Shown here one piece after another: positions 43,555-50,588 of a stretch of DNA of 64,000 bases (positions within the stretch are counted from its first letter, which is position 1; every line of letters starts with the position of its first letter). The notes below the pieces were generated by a model. That model was not told where the DNA came from and ran no database searches. It worked only from the letters and a program-made list of their open reading frames with translations. Source of the DNA: Candidatus Poribacteria bacterium. Its GTDB lineage: Bacteria > Poribacteria > WGA-4E > WGA-3G. Both the position numbers and the translations under genes were made by a program. The stretch covers positions 62,001-126,000 of the forward strand of contig JAPPIG010000064.1 in the NCBI GenBank assembly GCA_028820635.1, in the 5' to 3' direction.

Positions 43555-44523
43555 ATGAAATATAAATCAAGCACATCGCTCCTCATTTCAGTCGGATTAC
43601 ATCTCATCGTTGGCGTAATCGGTTTCTTTTACTGGTTTAAAGTGGTACCAAGCCAACATATAGACACCATGGATGCGTTCTTTACAGAAGTGGAAAAGCC
43701 GAAAACAAAGCGCATCATACAACCGAAACGTCCCCAAATCCGCAAACAAACCACCCAGAGTACGAATCAACCGCAGATGAAGATTTTAACGAGCAATCAA
43801 CCCGTAACACATCGCGGTGTTGTGTCTGCTGCAGAACCGACTGCCTTTGAACCTTTTGAAAAAGTAAATTTGGGAGAAGGTCTCGCTCCTAGTACGACCT
43901 CTGTCAAATTTGAAGGTGCACCCCGCATTCAGAGAGGTGTTGAACAACCCATTAAGAAACAAAAGAAGACTCCTGAACGTATTAAGAGTAGGTTAGTTAA
44001 GTTTATTGAGGCACAAGAGGGTCCTCAACGTATTGTCTACTGCGTTGACCTGTCTGCCAGCATGCAGGATTTGGCTGATCGAAAACTCAAAAAGATTTTA
44101 GACATCATGCAAGATTCGCTCACCTTCCTTGAACCACACGATAGTTTTAACATCGTGGCGTTTAGTACCGAATTGATCGTCTATCAGAATAAGTTTGTGC
44201 CTGTGACGGAGGAGACAGTTGAAGCTTCGTCAGCGTATTTGGTGGATATTAAATCACAAATTCGGACAAAAGGCACTGACCACGATATGCTCACAGTATT
44301 GACAGAAACAGCCAAAACTTCACCTACAATCATTGTTCTTTTTAGCGATGGAATCCCGACAAGTATTACGCAACCAGTCCTTACGTTGGTAGGCAGCCAT
44401 GCCAAAGGGAACGGAAAGGTTTTTGCGATGGGCATCGGCATGGCACCGGATTATCCCGGTGCAGTGATGCTAAAGCAGCTAAGTATTGTGAGTGAGGGAG
44501 ATTTTTGGCTCGTTGATAGATAG
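43555..44523 (+). CDS. VWA-domain protein with TonB-like membrane-anchored N-terminus
   Basis: A 322-residue protein from the ATG at 43555; an in-frame TTG at 43540 would add five residues. The N-terminus looks like TonB: a membrane helix (LLISVGLHLIVGVIGFFYWF) followed by a basic/proline linker (EKPKTKRIIQPKRPQIRKQ). Residues about 150-322 are a von Willebrand A domain with the MIDAS motif D-L-S-A-S in YCVDLSASM, a Thr in RTKGTDHDM and Asp in LFSDGIPTS. VWA domains bind proteins through a metal ion. The gene follows mmsA by 40 bp and precedes the SNF2 helicase by 39 bp. Confidence 0.85.
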   Translation: MKYKSSTSLLISVGLHLIVGVIGFFYWFKVVPSQHIDTMDAFFTEVEKPKTKRIIQPKRPQIRKQTTQSTNQPQMKILTSNQPVTHRGVVSAAEPTAFEPFEKVNLGEGLAPSTTSVKFEGAPRIQRGVEQPIKKQKKTPERIKSRLVKFIEAQEGPQRIVYCVDLSASMQDLADRKLKKILDIMQDSLTFLEPHDSFNIVAFSTELIVYQNKFVPVTEETVEASSAYLVDIKSQIRTKGTDHDMLTVLTETAKTSPTIIVLFSDGIPTSITQPVLTLVGSHAKGNGKVFAMGIGMAPDYPGAVMLKQLSIVSEGDFWLVDR

Positions 44524-44562
44524 GGTATCAGGTTAGAAATCTCCATACAAAAGGAAAATTGC

Positions 44563-46386
44563 ATGCAGGAAATAAGCGTTAAGCGTGCCGAAGAAATTGC
44601 AGAAGGTTTATTTCCACATCAAGTAGAAGGTATTGCATTTCTTTTAGGTCGCCGCCGTGCTCTCCTTGCCGATGATATGGGATTGGGTAAAACGCGTCAG
44701 TCTATCATCGCGATGGTTGAGGCAGAACCGAAAGGTCCTTATCTCATAATCTGTCCTGCCTCTATCAAACGTAACTGGGCACGCGAAATCGATATCGTTT
44801 TCCCTGATGTCGAACCTGCCATTGTTGGTCCTGCACCACTTCCTCCTACAGACTACAGTGGTTGGGTTATCATTAACTATGAAATCCTCGGTAAAAATCT
44901 GGACAAACTGCTTGAATTTGACTGGAAAGGTGTGGTCTTTGACGAAGCACACTACCTAAAAAATTACCAGAGCCAGCGAAGTAAAAACGGGGCAAAACTT
45001 GTGGAATCGATTGAAGATGATCCCGTTGTCCACGCGCTGACTGGGACCCCGATGACAAACCGTCCCCGCGACCTTTTCCCTTTGTTACAAATCCTGAATC
45101 ATCCGCTCGGAAAAAGTTTTCTCAGTTTCGCTAAACGTTATTGTGAGGCATATCAGGGAGATTTCGGGTTAGTGGCAGATGGTGCAAGCAATATAGAGGA
45201 ATTAACCGTGCAACTACACGGTATGATGCTGCGCCGCACAAAAGATGAGGTGTTAGACCTGCCACCGAAGGTGCGAACTTGGATGGACGTTGAACTGCAC
45301 CCTTATGCGATCCAACACTACAATCGATTAGTCCAAGAATTCCTATCTAAATTTGAGTCGCCTGAAGCCATTGCTGGATTACCAGAATCCATTGGTCTAT
45401 CATCGGAAGAAAGCGAAGAATTAGATGAATCAATAGACACTACCGATTTAGGAACTGGAATGGGTAGGATTACCCAAGTGCGCCGAGCAATTGCGTTTGT
45501 CAAATGCCGCCACACCATCAAATTCGTAGAAAATGCTTTGGAACAGGGTGAAAAGGTGATTATCTTTACATCGTTCCTCAATACGATGCAGCGTTTTCGG
45601 CAGCACTTCAAGGACAGAGCGGTTTACGTATCCGGTGCAGTTCCCGCACATCAGAGACAGGACCGAGTTGACCGTTTTCAAAACGATGATAACATCAGAT
45701 TGTTTGTGGCTAACATGCACATTGCAGGGGTTGGCATAAATCTGACCGCAGCGCGACAAGTTGTGTTCAACGATTTAGATTGGGTGCCCGCTAACCATTG
45801 GCAAGCGGAGGATCGCGCCTACCGTATTGGGCAAACTGGGACTGTCAACGTTACTTATATGATTGCGAATGGCACGATCGATTCGTTTGTTAAAACCGTA
45901 TTAGAAACAAAAGCGGCGTTAATGGACGCCATCGTTGAAGGTTCAATTATGGTGCCGGGTGGAGAAGCTGCGCTTCAGTTGGATGTGCTAAGTGAACTCA
46001 AGCGGATGATGAATGCTTTGTCTGTTCAACCTAATAAAATTGAGGAATCCAATATCCATGACGTGCTTCAGAAAGCAGGTGACACATATCTTGAAGAGAA
46101 CACCTCACATCTGCAAGAAGCGACACGTAAACAACTCCGTCCGTATTCAGAAGAGGCAATCCGTATTTTAGCAGACGTTCTCACTGGACCACAACGAACT
46201 GTCTATCATGCCGAAAGTTCATCACAAAAAGGCAAGTTTTATACGTTAGAGGTAATCGGGGCAGATATTACATGCGATTGTCCAGGATTTACGCATCGTG
46301 GTAGCTGCCGACATGTCCGTCCTCTTAAATCTGCCCTTGTTGCAGGAAAACCTTTGCCCAAAGGTTATACAGAAGTTTCGTCTTAG
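44563..46386 (+). CDS. SNF2-family helicase with C-terminal SWIM zinc finger
   Basis: A 607-residue SF2 ATPase. Walker A is DDMGLGKT, the DEAH box is FDEAHYLKN, motif III is ALTGTPMTN, motif V is VGINLTAARQVVFNDLDW, and motif VI is QAEDRAYRIGQ. This is a short SMARCAL1/RapA-like core without accessory insertions. The last 60 residues hold a SWIM zinc finger, C-x-C then C-x-H in TCDCPGFTHRGSCRHV. SWIM domains bind DNA or proteins. SNF2 proteins move along double-stranded DNA and strip or remodel bound proteins. AAAGGAAAA lies before the ATG. Confidence 0.9.
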   Translation: MQEISVKRAEEIAEGLFPHQVEGIAFLLGRRRALLADDMGLGKTRQSIIAMVEAEPKGPYLIICPASIKRNWAREIDIVFPDVEPAIVGPAPLPPTDYSGWVIINYEILGKNLDKLLEFDWKGVVFDEAHYLKNYQSQRSKNGAKLVESIEDDPVVHALTGTPMTNRPRDLFPLLQILNHPLGKSFLSFAKRYCEAYQGDFGLVADGASNIEELTVQLHGMMLRRTKDEVLDLPPKVRTWMDVELHPYAIQHYNRLVQEFLSKFESPEAIAGLPESIGLSSEESEELDESIDTTDLGTGMGRITQVRRAIAFVKCRHTIKFVENALEQGEKVIIFTSFLNTMQRFRQHFKDRAVYVSGAVPAHQRQDRVDRFQNDDNIRLFVANMHIAGVGINLTAARQVVFNDLDWVPANHWQAEDRAYRIGQTGTVNVTYMIANGTIDSFVKTVLETKAALMDAIVEGSIMVPGGEAALQLDVLSELKRMMNALSVQPNKIEESNIHDVLQKAGDTYLEENTSHLQEATRKQLRPYSEEAIRILADVLTGPQRTVYHAESSSQKGKFYTLEVIGADITCDCPGFTHRGSCRHVRPLKSALVAGKPLPKGYTEVSS

Positions 46387-46429
46387 GATGAGTTTCTGAT
46401 TGTTATTGGACGCTTCTGAGTAGATGTAA

Positions 46430-46455
46430 GTTGAGGAAGCACAGCGAAACTCAAC
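46430..46455. repeat. GTTGAG...CTCAAC hairpin after the helicase gene
   Basis: GTTGAG and CTCAAC pair around GAAGCACAGCGAAA, with a second CTCAAC eight bases on. It resembles a short dispersed repeat type, but no second copy occurs in this window. Confidence 0.4.
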
Positions 46456-46566
46456 AACTCAACCATTAAGATTTGAAAATAGTCCGTATTAATGCATCGT
46501 GTAATACGCGCATTCAACGTTGATTCTTTACGGTATTTGTCCAACTCACATTACATTTAACACAAT

Positions 46567-46595
46567 TTGTAATTTTGATGTGTTTATGCTACAAT
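46567..46595 (+). promoter_or_regulatory. promoter of the ThuA-like gene
   Basis: TTGTAA at 46567-46572 and TACAAT at 46590-46595 are 17 bp apart. The transcript would begin near 46602, about 23 nt before the ATG, with AAGGAGG in between. Confidence 0.6.
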
Positions 46596-46624
46596 AGCAC
46601 TATTACATATCAAGGAGGCTAAAA

Positions 46625-47257
46625 ATGGCAAAGATTAATACACTTGTTTTCGCAGGCGGCGCAATTCATAATTGGAAAGGCTGCAGCGAAGAAATTGTCA
46701 AAGCTCTCTCACAGCGAGATGAATTTGAGATTACGACTGTTGAGGACGATCTCGACGCACTGGTATCACCGAACTTAGATCCGTATGACCTTATCGTTTT
46801 TTATTATACGGTCGGTGAAATTTCGGATGCACAGAAGAATGGGTTGCTAAACTATGTCGCTTCAGGGAAGGGCTACGTCGGTATACATTCAGCTGCCGAT
46901 TCTTTCCGTGGATGCCCAGAATATCGTTCAATGGTCGGTGGATACTTTACCACACATCCGCGCTATCGTGACTATCAGGTCAGTATAGTGGATGGTGAAC
47001 ACGAAATCACAGAGGGACTTGACGAATTCGTCGTGACGGATGAACAGTATATTCTCGATTACGATCCACGAAATCATGTGCTTGCTTCAGCGTTGTGGAA
47101 AGGCGAAGCGATGCCCGTTGCATGGACAAAGAATTGGGGTGAAGGTAAAGTGTTCTACCTTGCACTTGGACACGATCCAGCAGCATGTCAGCATGAGATG
47201 TTCAGTACCCTTCTCCAGCGTGGTGCGGTTTGGGCAGGTACTAACGGTGGAGAGTAA
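46625..47257 (+). CDS. ThuA-like domain protein
   Basis: A 210-residue protein of the ThuA-like class of the glutamine-amidotransferase fold. Typical segments are NTLVFAGGAIHNWKG at the start, YDLIVFYYT, GYVGIHSAADSFRGCPEY, and the C-terminal VAWTKNWGEGKVFYLALGHD. ThuA was named for trehalose use; most members have unknown activity and often sit beside Gfo/Idh oxidoreductases. No catalytic cysteine nucleophile is visible. A strong AAGGAGG precedes the ATG. It stands alone, with promoter upstream and a hairpin repeat downstream. Confidence 0.88.
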   Translation: MAKINTLVFAGGAIHNWKGCSEEIVKALSQRDEFEITTVEDDLDALVSPNLDPYDLIVFYYTVGEISDAQKNGLLNYVASGKGYVGIHSAADSFRGCPEYRSMVGGYFTTHPRYRDYQVSIVDGEHEITEGLDEFVVTDEQYILDYDPRNHVLASALWKGEAMPVAWTKNWGEGKVFYLALGHDPAACQHEMFSTLLQRGAVWAGTNGGE

Positions 47258-47313
47258 ATCCTGTTACTTTTACCAACTTGAAAATCAATAGGAAATCTAT
47301 CAGCATTGTAAAC

Positions 47314-47342
47314 GTATAGGCGGTTTTCACATCCGCCTATAC
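47314..47342. repeat. hairpin GTATAGGCGG...CCGCCTATAC
   Basis: A 10-bp perfect stem around a 9-nt loop (TTTTCACAT). A decayed copy with several changes lies at about 49804-49829. It may end the ThuA-like transcript, but no U-run follows. Confidence 0.6.
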
Positions 47343-47411
47343 ATTAAACTTTCAATTCATGTCCTTGCGGGGAGACGTTAAACCCCCGCACTTACCGAAG
47401 GGGATAAAAGT

Positions 47412-47978
47412 ATGGAATTACAATTTCCTGAATCTGATATACCAAGATTCGCAAAGAAGTATCGTGAATGCTTTTTTACTGGTAATCCTTCAACACAAAC
47501 CGAACGTGAGAAGAAACTAATCGCTATGAGAGACGAGGTATCTGAACAGGGATATCTTGACATAGACATATTGCAAAAGGTTGCCACATGGCTAAAGGTC
47601 CAAAACGTTAGACGTATTGAAAATAATAATTCTGAAAACGACGTAATAGAAAGAACGCACGAAGCATTGCAAAATGGAGACGAACCCGTGTTGGCTCGTC
47701 CTCGTCAGGATGGTGGTCTGTATGGTGTCGGACCTGTCGTTGCCACAGCGATACTTCATTTCTTTCACAAAGACCCATATCCAATTCTTAGTCGGTATTC
47801 AGTGAAGTCTTTTGGAGAAGAAGAGAGATACAACGATTCATTAAATTGCTGGCAAGAATATGTGACGTTCTGGCAAGAATACGTGACGGATTGTAGAACC
47901 CTTGCGGAAAGTGCCACTTTTGAGGAGATGCGGACATTAGATCGGGCACTCTGGTGGTATGCAAATAGGGAGGTATAG
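47412..47978 (+). CDS. hypothetical protein with helix-hairpin-helix-like core
   Basis: A 188-residue protein with no signal peptide. The centre (residues about 100-130) reads GGLYGVGPVVATAILHFFHKDPYPIL, which resembles the helix-hairpin-helix and following strand of HhH-GPD DNA glycosylases. The catalytic Asp and iron-sulphur cysteines of that superfamily are not recognisable. Near the C-terminus the segment WQEYVTFWQEYVTD is a tandem duplication of seven residues, from 21-bp repeats at 47850-47891. I cannot assign a function. It precedes the dockerin-copper protein by 11 bp. Confidence 0.6.
   Translation: MELQFPESDIPRFAKKYRECFFTGNPSTQTEREKKLIAMRDEVSEQGYLDIDILQKVATWLKVQNVRRIENNNSENDVIERTHEALQNGDEPVLARPRQDGGLYGVGPVVATAILHFFHKDPYPILSRYSVKSFGEEERYNDSLNCWQEYVTFWQEYVTDCRTLAESATFEEMRTLDRALWWYANREV
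47850..47891 (+). repeat. 21-bp in-frame tandem duplication
   Basis: TGGCAAGAATATGTGACG at 47850 recurs as TGGCAAGAATACGTGACG at 47871, giving WQEYVT twice. The near identity suggests a recent duplication inside the HhH-like gene. Confidence 0.8.
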
Positions 47979-47989
47979 GATTATCCAAA

Positions 47990-49579
47990 ATGTTTAGAAA
48001 CCTTATTTTCACACCAATAGCCCTTTTCCTGATACTCAGTATCACCGTGACCGCGTCTGCACACCCCGCCACCTTTCCATTCCCCGAAGATGTCAACGCA
48101 GACGGCATCGTCAATATCCAAGATTTAGTGCGGGTCGCCGCTGCCTTTGGCACCGCTTCCGCTGATGCCGATGTCAATGCCGATGGTCGCATAGATATAT
48201 TAGACCTTGTGCGTGTGGCTAACGCCTTTGGACAAACAGAACAGATAGACGATTCCACCTATCACGATATTCAACATTACATATTTGACAAAAGTTGCGT
48301 CAATACGGCATGCCACGGTGCCCCCACAAACGCGGGTGGATTGAACCTTGCCTACGAGAATTCGTATCAAAATTTAGTTGGGCAAACACCGCATAATCCC
48401 GCAGCAGCTGCAGCCGGTATGAAACTCGTTGACGCCGGTAACCCCGACAACAGTTTTCTCATAACAAAACTAATGGGATCCGAAGCCGTCACACTAGGTC
48501 AACGCATGCCGTTTGGTCAAGGCAAACTCCATGATGCCAAAATAGCAGCAATTCGGACATGGATCACTGCAGGTGCACCACAAAAAGAGAAACTTACGGG
48601 CATCGGAGACCTCGCCGTGCTGCGGGACCCAGAAGAAACATTCCAAGCACCAGCACCGCCACCACTCGGACAAGGCTATCAGATACATTTACCGCCCTTC
48701 AAAATTGAACCCGGTAAAGAGTTGGAAGTGTTCTACGCCACACAGATCACCGATGAAAACGGACAGACCCCACAAGGCGATATTTTCGTCAACGGCTATG
48801 ATATCTATTACCCGACAGGGAGCCATCATTTTATCCTTTACCGAGTCACCCGGTTAGGCGTGCGTCACGGATTACTTGAGGAAAATGTAGTACCGGGCAT
48901 CGGTGTCAACCCTGAAGATACTTTTAGAGTGGTCAATTCCGAAGAATCGGAAACATCCGGGCATCACGACCTATTGGATCGCTTACCCGTCATCGGTTCG
49001 CAGCGTGCCGGGAAATCTATCCGTTTCCCCGAAGGTATCGCACTTCGGCTATCCGGTGATACTATTTTTGATATGAACTCGCATTATGTCAACCTGTTAG
49101 GCACAGAAACACTTATCGGTGAGACGTATGTCAATCTGTGGACACTCCCACCAGAAGCAGTGAAATACGAGGCGAAAAAGTTTGCTGCCTCTAACAAGGA
49201 TATAAACGTCCCGCCACAAACAACGCGCATGGTAAAAGGTGAATGGCGCGTTTCAAATGCGTTAAAACTGTTGAGACGACAAGGATACCGCGACATCACA
49301 GGACTCAACATATTTCAGGTCACCTCACACATGCACCGGCATGGCGAGTTATTTGAAGTCTATCATATCTCTACAGATGCGTTGCTGCATAAAAGCGTGG
49401 CTTATGACAATGCCCCGGTGGATCAGTTCAATCCACCGCTAAAACTGTCCGTCGGAGATGGACTACGCTTTGAATGCACGCATTCCAACTTTGATAAAGA
49501 TGAACCGATACAATACGGCGTAACCTCTGAAGATGAAATGGCGATTATGTTCGGCTTTTACTATGTTGATGCACAATAA
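47990..49579 (+). CDS. dockerin / cytochrome c-like / copper monooxygenase-like secreted protein
   Basis: A 529-residue protein with a signal peptide (FTPIALFLILSITVTASA). Residues about 34-80 are a type I dockerin with two calcium-loop repeats, DVNADGIVNIQDLVRVAAAFG-like and DVNADGRIDILDLVRVANAFG-like. Residues about 90-197 look like a small cytochrome c domain: SCVNTACHG, a C-x4-C-H variant of CxxCH, and MPFGQGKL with a likely axial Met, then WITAGAP. Residues about 230-529 resemble the copper type II ascorbate-dependent monooxygenase fold: GSHHFILYR, MNSHYVN, THMHRHG-like SHMHRHG, and DEMAIMFGFYY. It is GC-richer than its neighbours. Its dockerin could bind the cohesin encoded at 26020. 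Confidence 0.8.
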   Translation: MFRNLIFTPIALFLILSITVTASAHPATFPFPEDVNADGIVNIQDLVRVAAAFGTASADADVNADGRIDILDLVRVANAFGQTEQIDDSTYHDIQHYIFDKSCVNTACHGAPTNAGGLNLAYENSYQNLVGQTPHNPAAAAAGMKLVDAGNPDNSFLITKLMGSEAVTLGQRMPFGQGKLHDAKIAAIRTWITAGAPQKEKLTGIGDLAVLRDPEETFQAPAPPPLGQGYQIHLPPFKIEPGKELEVFYATQITDENGQTPQGDIFVNGYDIYYPTGSHHFILYRVTRLGVRHGLLEENVVPGIGVNPEDTFRVVNSEESETSGHHDLLDRLPVIGSQRAGKSIRFPEGIALRLSGDTIFDMNSHYVNLLGTETLIGETYVNLWTLPPEAVKYEAKKFAASNKDINVPPQTTRMVKGEWRVSNALKLLRRQGYRDITGLNIFQVTSHMHRHGELFEVYHISTDALLHKSVAYDNAPVDQFNPPLKLSVGDGLRFECTHSNFDKDEPIQYGVTSEDEMAIMFGFYYVDAQ

Positions 49580-49682
49580 AGGAGTTAAAGGAATCTCCAT
49601 GAATTTTCCGAATGAGTTATTATATTAACGCGTTGTGCTAATGCTTTGTCAAATGATAATTGAGGGTTTTGAAAATATTCGG

Positions 49683-49829
49683 GAATCGGAGTTCCCTCCT
49701 ACAATAGATAAGATTTCTGTAGGCGGTGAATGCCTAAATGGCATTCATACCGTTGATTTCGATCTCCGAATCGCGACCTATAATATAAATGTAGACAGAA
49801 CAATAGGCTGTTTCATATCCGTCTATACA
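49683..49829. repeat. composite of several dispersed repeats before recX
   Basis: In order: a CCTCCTACAA-type repeat at 49683-49706; a hairpin GAATGCC-TAAAT-GGCATTC at 49728-49746 that heads a 33-nt string found again without change at 55626-55658; a GATCTCCGAATCGCGAC string at about 49759-49790 shared with 41969-42000; and a decayed copy of the 47314 hairpin at about 49804-49829. No gene is visible in this 290-bp gap. Confidence 0.65.
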
Positions 49830-49875
49830 CTATTGCATATACCTACGAGAACCCAATGTGCTTCCTAGACATAAG

Positions 49876-50499
49876 ATGAAGCAGAAAATTACAGATATTC
49901 AACCCCATAGTAAATTTACTGCACATCATCAACTCTTTTTAGACAAGAAACCTTTTGTCATAATTCCCACTAACCTTGTTAAAAATTTAGGGCTGCGGGT
50001 CGGTTTAGAAATTGAATCGCAGACCATTGAGAAGCTTATCGCAGCAGACGAAGCGATGCGCGCTAAAAATTATGCGCTCAATATATTACGTGAAAATATC
50101 TACAGCAAAACCCAAATGACACAGCAGCTTGAACGGGAAGGGTTTAAAGAACAAACGGTTGAAACAATCATCATCGAATTAATTAATTCAGGACATATTC
50201 GAGACAGACTATTCGCCGAGAAATGGATACAACGTCGACAAAAGTCAAATCCTCGTGGGCGAACAGTGCTAAAACAGGAACTCATTGAGAAAGGCGTTGA
50301 TCCAGAAACAGCAGAACAGGTTTTAGCTCAAGTTAAGACTGAGGACGAGGCAAGGTTAGCATTGCAAATCGCGCAAAAACGCGCAAAACAGTACAAGCGT
50401 TTGTCAATACAGGTTGCTAAACGTAGGCTACACGGATTTCTGGCACGGCGTGGTTTTGAATCAGAAACTATCTTACAGGTAATTGAAAAGGTTTTATGA
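49876..50499 (+). CDS. recX: regulatory protein RecX
   Basis: A protein of 207 residues from the ATG at 49876; a GTG at 49858 is also in frame. Three-helix RecX repeats are visible: ALNILRENIYSKTQMTQQLEREGF, then HIRDRLFAEKWIQRRQKSNPRGRTVLKQELIEKGV, and the last RLSIQVAKRRLHGFLARRGFE. RecX binds RecA filaments and dampens recombination and the SOS response. The N-terminal part (residues about 1-55) is a separate beta-rich piece, as in longer RecX proteins. recA is not in view, but recX next to alaS is a conserved order in many bacteria. Confidence 0.9.
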   Translation: MKQKITDIQPHSKFTAHHQLFLDKKPFVIIPTNLVKNLGLRVGLEIESQTIEKLIAADEAMRAKNYALNILRENIYSKTQMTQQLEREGFKEQTVETIIIELINSGHIRDRLFAEKWIQRRQKSNPRGRTVLKQELIEKGVDPETAEQVLAQVKTEDEARLALQIAQKRAKQYKRLSIQVAKRRLHGFLARRGFESETILQVIEKVL

Positions 50500-50532
50500 T
50501 TTGCAATTAAAATACAAACAAATTATTTTGTC

Positions 50533-50562
50533 TTGACTTCTTGCGTAAAAATAAACTATAAT
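50533..50562 (+). promoter_or_regulatory. strong promoter of alaS
   Basis: TTGACT at 50533-50538 and TATAAT at 50557-50562 are 18 bp apart, close to the sigma-70 consensus. Transcription would start near 50569. This places the in-frame TTG at 50562 inside the -10 box and supports the ATG at 50589 as the alaS start. Confidence 0.75.
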
Positions 50563-50588
50563 TGGATTTACGGGAGCAAGTCAAAATT

